A stretch of DNA of 64,000 bases from Rivularia sp. MS3 (GCA_019192545.1 JAHCMI010000009.1:62001-126000); one strand, 5' to 3'; numbered from the stretch's first letter, positions 17,173 to 27,221 are shown. Notes: generated by a model from the letters alone, not told the origin. Translations and numbers: made by a program.

Positions 17173-20022
17173 ATGGCGGTTAAATTAACAGGATTCGCAT
17201 CGTTACCGGCCGATACTTTTGCGGAAGGTTCTCCCGCAGGTGCTGATATTTCTGCCAACAGACGTACTGGACCTTTTGAAGGGCAGCCAGTTCAAGGCTT
17301 TAGTGGAGTTCAGTTTGCTCCTGGCAATAATAATTCTTACTGGTTCTTATCAGATAATGGTTTTGGTAATAAAAATAATAGCTCCGATTATCTATTGCGG
17401 ATTTATCAGTTAGATCCCGATTTTAAAAAAGCAAACGCAGGCAATGGAACTATTGAGGTTGAAAAGTTTATTCAACTTTCCGATCCCGATAATTTGATTC
17501 CTTTCGATATAGTTAATGATGATTCCCCGCAACGGTTTTTAACTGGTGCGGATTTTGATATTGAATCTTTTGTAATTGCTAACGACGGCTCGATTTGGGT
17601 AGGGGATGAGTTTGGCCCATTTTTACTTCACTTCGACTCGACGGGAAAGTTGATTGAAGCGCCGATTGCAACTCCAAATTTAGCTACAAGCGATGAACCT
17701 GTAGTTCGTTCTCCCCAAAATCCCGAAGTACTTTTCAACACCCTCGATGGAAAACCACCCTTAGTTATAGCTCACCGTGGTGCTAGCGGGGAATTACCAG
17801 AACATACTTTGGAAGCTTATCGCCGCGCTATTGTTCAAGGTGCTGACTTTATCGAACCGGATTTAGTAATTACTAAAGATGGGGTGCTAATTGCACGTCA
17901 CGAACCAATGTTGGATGATACTACTAATGTAGCTGAGGTATTTGGAGAGGAGCGTAAATCCACAAAAATTCTTGATGGAGAGGAAGTAACGGCTTATTTC
18001 GCTGAAGATTTTACTTTAGCTGAAATCAAACAGTTGCGAGCGGTTCAGTCTCGGGATTTCCGTAGTGATGAGTTTGACGGTGAATTTGAAATTCCTACTT
18101 TTCAAGAAGTTATCGAACTAGTACAGCAACAAGAAGCGGAAACCGGGGAAAAAGTTGGAATATATCCGGAGACAAAACACCCGACTTATTTCGATAATCA
18201 AGGTTTATCTTTGGAAGAGCCGTTAATTCAAACTTTGCAATCAACTGGCTTTACCGACTCGGACAGAATTTTTATTCAGTCTTTTGAAGTTGCCAATCTT
18301 CTAGACTTACAAAATAATCTGCTTCCGGATGCTGATTTATCAGATTTACCTTTAGTGCAGCTTTACGGGGATGTGGAAGACGAGTTTATCAACGAAAACG
18401 GGGGTGGTTTTTCGGTACCTTACGATATTGTCGCGAATTTTAGCAATCCCGATTTTGATGAAGCTGATGCAAAAGCTATTTATGGCGATTTTGTGAGTGT
18501 AGTTCCCGATTTTGGTAAAGATGTCACCGGTGATGGAATTCCGGATACGACTTATCAAGATTTAGCCACCAAGGAAGTCTTTGATTACATCGGTGAAACC
18601 TACGCTGAAGGTGTTGGCCCTTGGAAAAACAGTTTTGTGTTAAGGGAATCTATAGATAATCCCGTCGATGCAAATGGTGATGGAAATGCACAAATCACCA
18701 CCCAACTCACCGGAGAAATTCGTCCTTATGTGGAATGGGCGCATGATGCGGGTATGCAAATTCATCCCTACACTTTAAGAAATGAAGAACGCTTCCTGAC
18801 TTTAAACCCCGACGGTACCGTGCAAACTCCTGAAGGTGAATTCGAGCAGTTTATCGAATTAGGTGTGGATGGTTTCTTCACCGATTTCCCCAAAACTGGA
18901 AGAATTGCCCTCGATCGAGAAATTGTCCCCTCAAATCTTCCTGCATCTCGCGGTTTTGAAGGAATGGCTTTTAGTCCAGACCGCAAAACCTTATATCCTT
19001 TATTAGAAGGTGCTGTGGAAGGAGACCCATCAGATGCTTTAAGAATCTATAAGTTTGATGCCACAACTAGTAACTACACTGGTTTAGTTGGTTTCTATCA
19101 AACCTCAGTTCCCGGTCATGCAATCGGTGATTTCGCTCCTATCAACGATTCAGAATTTTTAGTGATAGAGCGTGATGGGAACCAAGGTGATGCAGCCCAA
19201 TTCAAGAAGATTTTTCAAGTTGATATTACCAAGGTAGACGAAAACGGTTACGTTGAGAAAGAAGAAATAGTCGATTTATTGAATATCCAAGACCCCAACG
19301 ATTTGAATAGTGATGGTGAAACTACTTTTTCATTCCCCTTTGTTACCATCGAAGATGTTTTAGTTATTGACGAAAACACAATTTTAGTCGCGAACGACAA
19401 TAATTATCCCTTTTCCACCGGACGCGATGAGGGTATCGATAATAATGAAGTCATCCTCCTAGAGTTAGATAAACCTTTGGATTTAGACCCCCGTTTAGGT
19501 AGAAGTGTGATGGAGAACGAAGAATCTAAGCTAATTTCGGGTAGCGGCGATAAAGATTTATTTATTTCTAGAAGCAACTTCGAGGGTGATAATAACATCC
19601 TCTTTGCTGGTTCTGGTGATGATGAGATTGATTTAGCTTTTGGTGGCAGCAACAACCGAGTTGATGCTGGTAGCGGAGATGATATAGTTTACCTCGGCAA
19701 CAAAAACCGCGTACTCGGTGGTAAAGGTAACGATAAATTCTTTGCATCCGGCGGTGATAACATCATATCTGGTGGCGGAGGTGCAGACCAATTTTGGATT
19801 GTCACCGGAGAAATTGCCGACTCTAAAAACACCATCGTTGATTTTGAAATTGGCAGCGACGTAATTGGTATTTTGGGTAGTTCGAGCCTCGGTATCGATG
19901 CAAATACCTTAATGCTCAAGGAAATCAATGGCAATACTGAAGTTAATTTCAACAATCAAACTTTAGCAATGCTTAACGGCGTGACTGGTTTAGATATTGA
20001 CACCAGCGTTGTATTTGCTTAG
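17173..20022 (+). CDS. secreted glycerophosphodiester phosphodiesterase nested in a phytase-like propeller, with RTX-like module
   Basis: Protein of 949 residues without signal peptide. Residues ~1-185 and ~590-775 look like the two halves of an esterase-like-phytase beta-propeller (F-S-G-V-Q-F-A and G-F-E-G-M-A-F-S-P-D are cognate strands). Between them, ~195-580, sits a complete GlpQ-type GDPD: A-H-R-G-A-S-G with H201, E228-P-D230, and R-H-E-P with H243. The GDPD would release glycerol-3-phosphate from glycerophosphodiesters; the propeller might act on phosphoesters. The C-terminal ~165 residues are the RTX-like module shared with neighbouring proteins. A PHO-box array upstream supports induction by phosphate starvation. 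The enzyme most likely acts outside the cell after type I secretion. Confidence 0.88.
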   Translation: MAVKLTGFASLPADTFAEGSPAGADISANRRTGPFEGQPVQGFSGVQFAPGNNNSYWFLSDNGFGNKNNSSDYLLRIYQLDPDFKKANAGNGTIEVEKFIQLSDPDNLIPFDIVNDDSPQRFLTGADFDIESFVIANDGSIWVGDEFGPFLLHFDSTGKLIEAPIATPNLATSDEPVVRSPQNPEVLFNTLDGKPPLVIAHRGASGELPEHTLEAYRRAIVQGADFIEPDLVITKDGVLIARHEPMLDDTTNVAEVFGEERKSTKILDGEEVTAYFAEDFTLAEIKQLRAVQSRDFRSDEFDGEFEIPTFQEVIELVQQQEAETGEKVGIYPETKHPTYFDNQGLSLEEPLIQTLQSTGFTDSDRIFIQSFEVANLLDLQNNLLPDADLSDLPLVQLYGDVEDEFINENGGGFSVPYDIVANFSNPDFDEADAKAIYGDFVSVVPDFGKDVTGDGIPDTTYQDLATKEVFDYIGETYAEGVGPWKNSFVLRESIDNPVDANGDGNAQITTQLTGEIRPYVEWAHDAGMQIHPYTLRNEERFLTLNPDGTVQTPEGEFEQFIELGVDGFFTDFPKTGRIALDREIVPSNLPASRGFEGMAFSPDRKTLYPLLEGAVEGDPSDALRIYKFDATTSNYTGLVGFYQTSVPGHAIGDFAPINDSEFLVIERDGNQGDAAQFKKIFQVDITKVDENGYVEKEEIVDLLNIQDPNDLNSDGETTFSFPFVTIEDVLVIDENTILVANDNNYPFSTGRDEGIDNNEVILLELDKPLDLDPRLGRSVMENEESKLISGSGDKDLFISRSNFEGDNNILFAGSGDDEIDLAFGGSNNRVDAGSGDDIVYLGNKNRVLGGKGNDKFFASGGDNIISGGGGADQFWIVTGEIADSKNTIVDFEIGSDVIGILGSSSLGIDANTLMLKEINGNTEVNFNNQTLAMLNGVTGLDIDTSVVFA

Positions 20023-20029
20023 ACGAAAT

Positions 20030-20060
20030 TATAGAGACGTAAAGTAATTATGTCTCTATA
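20030..20060. terminator. hairpin after the GDPD gene
   Basis: TATAGAGAC at 20030-20038 pairs with GTCTCTATA at 20052-20060 just after the stop codon. It looks like a diverged member of the GAGACGTAGC hairpin family found after other island genes. Confidence 0.45.
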
Positions 20061-20392
20061 AATCAATCAAAAATAGCAAAATATTTGATTATTTTTTATC
20101 AAAAAATAAATTATTTATTAAATAACAGTTATTCATTTCTACAGCTAACATATTAGCTTTAAATATTGCTATAGCTTGCTCGATAACAGCATTATCGGTT
20201 TTTTTTATCAATTATATATAAGTCATATCTAATTGCCAAATAAGTTCTTAACCTCTGGCAATCAAAACATTTGACGTAAAACAACAGCATAATTAGTATC
20301 TTTTTTATTTATAACATAATTATTCAACTTATCTTTAAAATACTTCCGCAGTAAGAAAAAATATTTTTCAATATCTAATAAGCAAAAATAAA

Positions 20393-20433
20393 CTTTACTC
20401 ATTTTTAACCTAGATTTAACTCGATAATAAGTA
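20393..20433 (+). promoter_or_regulatory. PHO-box candidate upstream of the tandem AP-fold gene
   Basis: Repeated 8-mers at an 11-bp period: CTTTACTC (20393), TTTAACCT (20404), TTTAACTC (20415) and a weaker AATAAGTA (20426). The second unit is one base from the PHO-box consensus CTTAACCT. The array ends about 110 bp before the start codon. The rest of the gap 20061-20541 is AT-rich with no gene. Confidence 0.6.
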
Positions 20434-20541
20434 TTTAAAAACAGTTTCTATATATCTTGTAGTTATAGCTTCAATTGTGCCAAGTAAGATTTATTACTTG
20501 TCAGTCAACAATTAAAAACTCATAGGCATTTTATAAAAAAT

Positions 20542-23500
20542 ATGAAGACGGGTAATCACGTTATTTTCGTTCACCCAGATGGAACTAGTCCATCTCACTA
20601 TGCGATCGCCAGATTTGTCCAAGAAGGTCCTGATGGCAGATTGAACTGGGACAAATTGGAAAATGCTGGAGTCTACCTGGGTCATATGGAAGACCAGCTT
20701 GGTGGAACTTCCAATGGTGGTGCAGTGACTCATGCAACTGGTGCTAAAGTCTATGCAGAATCTTTCGGTTTAGAGGAAGACGGTTCTGAAATTACTCCCT
20801 TATCGGGTAAAACTGGTAAAACCATCGTCCAGGAAGCAGTTGCAGCTAACAAAGTGACCGCACTAGTACAGTCTGGAGCAATTTACGAACCAGGTACTGC
20901 TGCATTTGTCGCTCAAGTTGGTGAGACAGTTGATGAACAAGGAAATCGTATTCCTCCCCGTGGAAGAACTGGTGATATTACAAAGCAAGTAATTGAATCT
21001 GGAGTTGATTTTATCCTTGGTGGTGGAGAAGCAGCACTTCTACCCGAAGGTACCGACGGTTTTCACGGTAGTGCTGAAGAACTCGACGAACTTGGTTCTC
21101 GCTTGCAACGTCCCGATGAAAATTTAATCGAATTAGCCGAAAAAAATGGTTATACCGTAGTTTATACAGAAGAACAACTTAACGATTTACTAGATTCCTC
21201 AAAATACCCCGAACCACCAACTAAAGTTTTGGGTGTATTCGCTCCCATCCATACCTTTAACGACCGTCCGGAAGAAGTTTTACAAGAGAGAGGACTACCT
21301 TTATATCTGGAAACTGCTCCAACAATCGGTGAAATGCTCGCGGTCACTCAGCAGTTAATGGAGCAGCATCCCAACTTTGATAACGGTTCCATAGCAATTG
21401 TGGAAGAAGAAGGAACCGACAATTTTGGTAATAACAATAATTCTTCGGGAACCCTCGAAGCTATGATTCGGGGTGATGCAGCAATTGGGGAAGCCCTCGA
21501 ATTTGTTGATAAATATCCCAATACTTTAGTAATAACTGCTGCCGATAGCGATGCCGGTGGTTTAGAAGTACGAGACCCCCTCGAATCTGGAGAACCTGTA
21601 GGCACAATCAACGCCAATCCTACTACCGAACCCCGTCCCGTACCTCTTGACGGTGTAGATGGTGCCAATACTTTACCGTTTACTGCTGCACCTGATGCCA
21701 ATGGAGATGTATTTAACTTCGGTATAGGTTGGGTTGGTACTCCTGATTTTCCCGGTGCAATTGTTTCTAAAGCTTCGGGATTAAATGCAGATAAACTCCC
21801 TGCCACGGTAGATAATACCGGGATATATGAGTTGATGTATGAAACCTTATTCGACACCGAACTAGAATCCCGCGTCCCCGCACCGACACCTGCACCGGAA
21901 GCCACGAAAGATACAGGAAACGTCATCTTTATTCATCCCGACGGTACCAGTCCTTCCCACTTTATGGCATTGCGGAATATTGAAGAAGGTCCCGACGGAA
22001 GGCTCAACTGGGATAAAATGTCTAATGCCGGTGTATATCTAGGACATATGGAAGACCGATTAACGGGTACTTCCAACGGAGGAGCAGTAACTCACGCCAA
22101 CGGAGTCAAGGTATTTAACGAATCCTTTGGTTTAGATAAGAATAATAATCAGATAACTCCGGCTTCCGGTAAAACCGGATTTACGATATTAGAAGAAGCG
22201 ATCGCCGCCGGAAAATCAACTGCTTTGATTCAATCTGGTGACTTAGGAGAACCGGGAACCGCCGCCTTTGCTGCTGCAACTACAAACCGTGACGGTGACG
22301 ATATCCGCGCTCGCGATAAAGCTGCCGAAATCATCGAACAGGTAATCCGCTCGGGAACCGATGTAATTATGGGTGGTGGTGAGCTATATATGCTACCCAT
22401 CGGTACGACGGGATTCCACGTTACCCCAGAAATTGACGCTTCCGAAACTCGTCCCGAACGTCGTCCCAGCATCAATTTGATTGAACTAGCTGAGTCTTTG
22501 GGTTATACCGTGGTATATACCGAAGACCAAATGAACGAAGCTGTAAATAGCGATAATCCTCCTGAAAAGCTGCTTGGTGTATTCTCTGCTGACGATACCT
22601 TTGACGATCGCACTGAAGAAGAACTTGGTTTAAATACCGATACACCATTACCTTTATACGTTGAAACGGCACCCACCGTAGCAGAGATGCTTGATGCATC
22701 TTTGAAAATAATTGAAGATGATCCAGATGGATTCTTTGCAGTAGTTGAGGAAGAAGGTACCGATAACTTCGGTAATAACAACAATGCAGTCGGTACAATT
22801 GAAGCCATGCGTCGTGCAGATGCAGCGATTGGGGAAGCCATAGATTACATCGACAATCAAGACCCCAACACGCTTTTAGTTACCGCCGCAGACAGCGGTG
22901 CGGGTGGACTAGAAGTATTTCAATACAAACCTTACGACCGTCCCAACGGTAATTTTGATGAAGATAATCCCGAATTATCGTCTCAGCCAGAAGTTCCTTT
23001 TATCAACGTTAATCCTACCATTGAAAGAGACGATGTTAATTACCTCGATGGTGTTGATGGAAGTACCGCAAGCGAGGAAAATCCTTGGGTACCATTTTCA
23101 GCAAAAGATAGTCTCGACGGAGAAATGGGTAACTTCGGTATCGGTTGGGTAGGTACTCCCGATGTTCCCGGTAGCATTGTTGCCAAAACCTACGGAATGA
23201 ATGCCGAGGAATTACCCAGCACCGTAGATAATACCGGAATATACGACATTATGTATAAAACGCTGTTTGGTATTACACCAGAAGAAGCAGCAGAACAACA
23301 GCAAACAGAAATTAATTTAGTTTCTGGAACTGGTGAAGATGATATTTTAGTTGCTGGAATTGACTTCAAAGGTAACCGAAACAGCGTATTTACTGGCGCT
23401 GGTGACGATGAAATCGATTTAGCATTCGGTGGAAGTAAAAACCGCGTTGATGCTGGAAGCGGCAATGATGTAATTTACTTAGGAAATCAAAACCGCGTAC

Positions 23501-23808
23501 TTGGTGGTGCTGGTGATGATAAATTCTTTGCATCCGGTGGTGGTAATATCATCTCTGGTGGTGCAGGTGCAGATCAATTCTGGATTGTTACCGGAGAAAT
23601 TGCTGACTCTAAAAACACCATCGTTGATTTTGAAATTGGTACCGATGTAATTGGTATTTTAGGAAGTGCAAGTTTAGGAATTAATGCTAGTACTTTAGAA
23701 TTGACTGAAATGGATGGTAATACTAAAGTTGCATTTGGCGAAAATACTTTAACAATGCTTAACGGCATTACTGGCTTGGATATTGATACCAGCTTTGTAT
23801 TTGCTTGA
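20542..23808 (+). CDS. tandem two-domain alkaline-phosphatase-fold protein with divergent active sites and RTX-like module
   Basis: Protein of 1088 residues: two homologous AP-superfamily domains (about 1-445 and 455-915) and a C-terminal RTX-like secretion module (about 920-1088). No signal peptide: the first AP strand (V-I-F-V-H-P-D-G-T-S) starts at residue 7. The metal aspartates are kept (D13, D293, D335; domain 2 D741, D784), but the histidines of canonical APs are replaced: N297 and N745 stand where H would follow D by four residues, and S336 and S785 replace the H after the TAD aspartate. The usual D-S-A nucleophile motif reads T-S-N-G-G (S57-N58; S511-N512), and the W-S-H-H motif is absent. 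Both halves share the changes, which argues for a distinct conserved family rather than decay. Activity is uncertain. A PHO box lies upstream. Confidence 0.82.
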   Translation: MKTGNHVIFVHPDGTSPSHYAIARFVQEGPDGRLNWDKLENAGVYLGHMEDQLGGTSNGGAVTHATGAKVYAESFGLEEDGSEITPLSGKTGKTIVQEAVAANKVTALVQSGAIYEPGTAAFVAQVGETVDEQGNRIPPRGRTGDITKQVIESGVDFILGGGEAALLPEGTDGFHGSAEELDELGSRLQRPDENLIELAEKNGYTVVYTEEQLNDLLDSSKYPEPPTKVLGVFAPIHTFNDRPEEVLQERGLPLYLETAPTIGEMLAVTQQLMEQHPNFDNGSIAIVEEEGTDNFGNNNNSSGTLEAMIRGDAAIGEALEFVDKYPNTLVITAADSDAGGLEVRDPLESGEPVGTINANPTTEPRPVPLDGVDGANTLPFTAAPDANGDVFNFGIGWVGTPDFPGAIVSKASGLNADKLPATVDNTGIYELMYETLFDTELESRVPAPTPAPEATKDTGNVIFIHPDGTSPSHFMALRNIEEGPDGRLNWDKMSNAGVYLGHMEDRLTGTSNGGAVTHANGVKVFNESFGLDKNNNQITPASGKTGFTILEEAIAAGKSTALIQSGDLGEPGTAAFAAATTNRDGDDIRARDKAAEIIEQVIRSGTDVIMGGGELYMLPIGTTGFHVTPEIDASETRPERRPSINLIELAESLGYTVVYTEDQMNEAVNSDNPPEKLLGVFSADDTFDDRTEEELGLNTDTPLPLYVETAPTVAEMLDASLKIIEDDPDGFFAVVEEEGTDNFGNNNNAVGTIEAMRRADAAIGEAIDYIDNQDPNTLLVTAADSGAGGLEVFQYKPYDRPNGNFDEDNPELSSQPEVPFINVNPTIERDDVNYLDGVDGSTASEENPWVPFSAKDSLDGEMGNFGIGWVGTPDVPGSIVAKTYGMNAEELPSTVDNTGIYDIMYKTLFGITPEEAAEQQQTEINLVSGTGEDDILVAGIDFKGNRNSVFTGAGDDEIDLAFGGSKNRVDAGSGNDVIYLGNQNRVLGGAGDDKFFASGGGNIISGGAGADQFWIVTGEIADSKNTIVDFEIGTDVIGILGSASLGINASTLELTEMDGNTKVAFGENTLTMLNGITGLDIDTSFVFA

Positions 23809-23845
23809 TATTTGATTGATAGTTGCGTTGTTTGTGTAATGTTAG

Positions 23846-23868
23846 GAGACGTAGCACTGCTACGTCTC
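23846..23868. terminator. hairpin terminator candidate
   Basis: GAGACGTAGC, loop ACT, GCTACGTCTC: a 10-bp perfect stem 37 bp after the stop of the tandem AP-fold gene. It belongs to the same family as 14362-14386. Confidence 0.55.
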
Positions 23869-24192
23869 TACATAACTAATCATTTAATAGTCAAAAAATC
23901 AAATGCAGAATACAAAACTTATTATTGACTTTAATTTGAACTAAAATTATTGGCTTTAATAATCAATTTTAGATTACTAACATCAGTATAATTTTCAAAA
24001 TTTTAAATCTTCATTCATATCAATAATGCATACAAGTGTCAATACATTTATTGGTTTAAAAGCTTACCATATAAGCATCTTAATAAAAATGCGACTGATT
24101 TATTAACATAAAAAAATTATTTTATTTAAAATCCCTAAAAAAAAGTCAAATATAAACTTAATTTTTGTAAATTAATCGAATATTTATAATCA

Positions 24193-24222
24193 TTTAACAC
24201 AATCTTAAACTTAGGTTCATAC
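24193..24222 (+). promoter_or_regulatory. PHO-box candidate upstream of alkaline phosphatase 1
   Basis: TTTAACAC (24193), CTTAAACT (24204) and GTTCATAC (24215) are spaced 11 bp apart and end about 75 bp before the start codon. The rest of the gap 23869-24298 is AT-rich with no gene. Confidence 0.6.
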
Positions 24223-24298
24223 TCTAAGATAAGCAATACTAATTAACTGTATTCCCACCTAAAAAGCTACAAAAAATATACATAGGCATTTAACTACA

Positions 24299-26755
24299 AT
24301 GGCTAAAAACGTCATTCTTATGATTGGTGATGGTATGGGCTGGGAAATAGCTCGTGCTGCGGCTATTCAAAAACAAATTACTCAAGGTAAAACTGGTGCA
24401 ACTCTCACCGATTTTTATACTGAAGGTAAAGGTACGGGATTAAGTTTCCAGGAATTAGATAAGTATGCGATCGCAACTACTAGCGGAACTTACATAGATG
24501 GAGACAAAAGTAATTCTGCATTAAAAGGCGATACTCTCGAACGGGAAACTGGTGTTGCAGTTGTTCGTGAAGGATTTGATTCGGAAAACTTGCCTGGTGA
24601 AGATGCTGACGGAGAATTTGAGCCTGCCCAAGTAATCGGTTTCTTCCCCGAACTACGTGAAGGTAGTATTGCGCCAATTTTAGACGAATTTGACCCCAAC
24701 TTTGACGAAAGACCAATATTTGCAGAAAACGAAGATGGGGAACTTATACAAGTAGGTGGATTCCTTAATGCTTACGACACTAGCAAAGGTCGGGATTTGC
24801 CTTGGTTGAAAGATGAAGATCCCGACTATCCCAAAAACCTTTTTCCCGACTCTGCAAATACTGCGACTACTTTATATTCGGGAATTAAAACCTACTCTGG
24901 TGCCATCGGTGTTGACATCTATGAAGATGATATTCAAACCATTGGTCAAAAAGCCAGAGAACAAGGTAAATCATTTGGTGTAGTCAGTTCCGTTCCTTTC
25001 AACCATGCGACTCCTGGCTCTGCTGTTGGTAAAGTCAGCCAGCGGAATAAGTTAACCACAACTTCCAGAGTCGAAAATTTTAAAGTTGCTTTAAATGAAA
25101 ACGGCGTACCTCTTCACGAAGAACATGGTGATGGTTCTCACGAAGGCGAACCCGTATTTGAATTAGATGAAAATGGCAACAAAATTCTCATTGAAGATGA
25201 TAATATTCTCTACCAAATCCTTAACGAAACTCAACCAGAATTAGTTCTTGCTGGCGGACATCCAGATGGTCGCGGTGATGAGCGCTACATGGATTTGGAA
25301 ACTTTAGAAAAGCTGCGTAATGGTGAAACTGTTTATACTTTTACCGAGCGCGGTGAAAATGCTGCGGAAACTCTAGCAAAAGTTGCTTCAGAAATAGACG
25401 TTGAACAAGGGGAAAAACTATTTGGTCTTTATGGTGCTAGAGGACAAGGTGGAAACCTACCTTGGAGTACTGCCAACGGTGACTACAGTAACGCTGGTTT
25501 AAGCAGTCGTTTGGATACGGTACGTCCATTAGAAGAAGGAGAAACCGACGAAGAATTTATTGCTTCCGAACAAGATGCGAATCCTACTTTAGCTCAATTA
25601 ACCGAAGCAGCTTTAGACGTTCTCGGAGATGACGAAGATGGTTTTTGGGTTTCTATCGAAGGTGGTGATATTGACTGGGCTGCTCACGACAACAACCTAG
25701 ACAATATGATTGGAGCAACTTTGGATTTTGCAGATTCAGTAGAAGTTGTTCAGAATTGGATTGAGGAAAATGGCGGTTATGAAGAAAACCTACTTATAGT
25801 TACAGCCGACCACGACCACTATCTAACTTTAAACGAAGACTTCCCCGAACTATTGCGCGAAAAAGGTGCAGAAGCTCTGACTACTGCTGTTGATGACAAT
25901 GGTAACGTTTTAGCGACTGAAGTTGACCAAGCTGGTGTAGCTTTAGAAGAACCGCGAAAAATTGATAACCTCGATCCAGAAGCATCCGGACATTATTGGG
26001 GTAGTAATCCCGATGTTAAAGTAGGTTGGTCGCATCATACTACAATTCCCGTTCCCGTATATTATCAAGGTGCCGGTAGCGAATTTTTAGATAATTCTGT
26101 AGGTAAAGGTTTTGAGCAATATGGCTTTGAAGTACCAGGTATTGAAGGTTTAATCGACCAAGTTCACATTGCACAAGCTCAATTTGCTGCCTTTGAAAAT
26201 AAAAATATACCTGATACACCCGATACACCTAGCTCCGGTTCAGATAGTAATACACCTACTTTAGTTCCAGGAACAACAGAAGCCGATACTTTAATTGCAG
26301 GTATTGACTTCAAAGGAAATGGTAATACTATTTTTGCTGGTGCTGGAGATGATGAAATTGATTTAGCATTCAGTGGTGGAAGTAAAAACCGCGTTGATGC
26401 TGGCAGCGGCAACGATATAATTTATTTGAGCAACCAAAACCGCGTACTTGGTGGTAGTGGTGACGATAAATTCTTTGCAACCGGTGGTGGTAATATCATG
26501 TCTGGTGGTGCAGGTGCAGATCAATTCTGGATTGTCACCGGAGAAATTGCTGACTCTAAAAACACCATCGTTGATTTTGAAATTGGTACCGATGTAATTG
26601 GTATTTTAGGTAGTTCGAGCCTCGGTATTGATGCAAATACCTTAATGCTCAAGGAAATCAATGGCAATACTGAAGTTAATTTCAACAATCAAACTTTAGC
26701 AATGCTTAACGGCATTACTGGCTTAGATATTGATACCAGCTTTGTATTTGCTTGA
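24299..26755 (+). CDS. secreted alkaline phosphatase with RTX-like module
   Basis: Canonical PhoA-type alkaline phosphatase of 818 residues that hydrolyses phosphomonoesters. All key residues are visible: D11 in G-D-G-M-G, nucleophile S185 in P-D-S-A-N-T-A-T-T, F-N-H-A-T-P-G-S, E454-G-G-D-I-D459-W-A-A-H463, D504-H505 in T-A-D-H-D-H, and H579-H580 in W-S-H-H-T-T. It is longer than E. coli PhoA because of acidic inserts. There is no signal peptide; residues ~640-818 are the RTX-like module, so export by a type I system is expected. The AP domain is closely related to that of the protein at 31440, which carries a different C-terminus. A PHO box lies upstream. Confidence 0.93.
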   Translation: MAKNVILMIGDGMGWEIARAAAIQKQITQGKTGATLTDFYTEGKGTGLSFQELDKYAIATTSGTYIDGDKSNSALKGDTLERETGVAVVREGFDSENLPGEDADGEFEPAQVIGFFPELREGSIAPILDEFDPNFDERPIFAENEDGELIQVGGFLNAYDTSKGRDLPWLKDEDPDYPKNLFPDSANTATTLYSGIKTYSGAIGVDIYEDDIQTIGQKAREQGKSFGVVSSVPFNHATPGSAVGKVSQRNKLTTTSRVENFKVALNENGVPLHEEHGDGSHEGEPVFELDENGNKILIEDDNILYQILNETQPELVLAGGHPDGRGDERYMDLETLEKLRNGETVYTFTERGENAAETLAKVASEIDVEQGEKLFGLYGARGQGGNLPWSTANGDYSNAGLSSRLDTVRPLEEGETDEEFIASEQDANPTLAQLTEAALDVLGDDEDGFWVSIEGGDIDWAAHDNNLDNMIGATLDFADSVEVVQNWIEENGGYEENLLIVTADHDHYLTLNEDFPELLREKGAEALTTAVDDNGNVLATEVDQAGVALEEPRKIDNLDPEASGHYWGSNPDVKVGWSHHTTIPVPVYYQGAGSEFLDNSVGKGFEQYGFEVPGIEGLIDQVHIAQAQFAAFENKNIPDTPDTPSSGSDSNTPTLVPGTTEADTLIAGIDFKGNGNTIFAGAGDDEIDLAFSGGSKNRVDAGSGNDIIYLSNQNRVLGGSGDDKFFATGGGNIMSGGAGADQFWIVTGEIADSKNTIVDFEIGTDVIGILGSSSLGIDANTLMLKEINGNTEVNFNNQTLAMLNGITGLDIDTSFVFA

Positions 26756-27033
26756 TATTTGATTGATGGTTGCGTTGTTGGCGTGATTGTGGAGGCGTAG
26801 CAGTGCTATGTCTCTACACAACTAAATCATCAAAATCTTGTGGGATGGGCATCCTTGCCCGTCTAAATATACTTCACCAATATGAAATGTGTTGTAATTA
26901 TAATTAAATCTCAAATTGAATTTGGGTTACGACGCATTTCTACACTTTGTTTGAGCATAAAAATTATTTTTGCGCCTAACCCAACCTACAAACTACAAAC
27001 TACGAAGCCTTAAACAAAAAGCCCCCTTTTTTA
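26756..27033. other. intergenic region between phosphatase gene and insertion sequence
   Basis: The first ~25 bp continue the near-identity with the downstream flank of the tandem AP-fold gene (23809-23833). A degraded GGCGTAGCAGTGCTATGTC hairpin follows near 26790. Around 26920-27000 a GGGTTACGACGC and a GCGCCTAACCC segment form an imperfect long inverted repeat common in cyanobacterial spacers. Confidence 0.4.
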
Positions 27034-27192
27034 ACTTACATCTTGCATCTAACCCAGTAAACCCTGAAAAGCAAAATAAAGGGTATCAAAATGTAACCAT
27101 AAATGAAGTGTATTAATTAAGTACAGCGAAGTTATTTATAAACTTAAATCCTAGTATTATTACATAATATTTTTTTTCAAATTATCTAAGAT

Positions 27193-27221
27193 GCAGCGAT
27201 GATGCTTTTCATCATCGCTGC
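27193..27221. repeat. perfect hairpin inside the insertion sequence leader
   Basis: GCAGCGATGATG, loop CTTTT, CATCATCGCTGC: a 12-bp perfect stem between the left repeat and the transposase start. It could block read-through transcription into the transposase gene. Confidence 0.5.
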
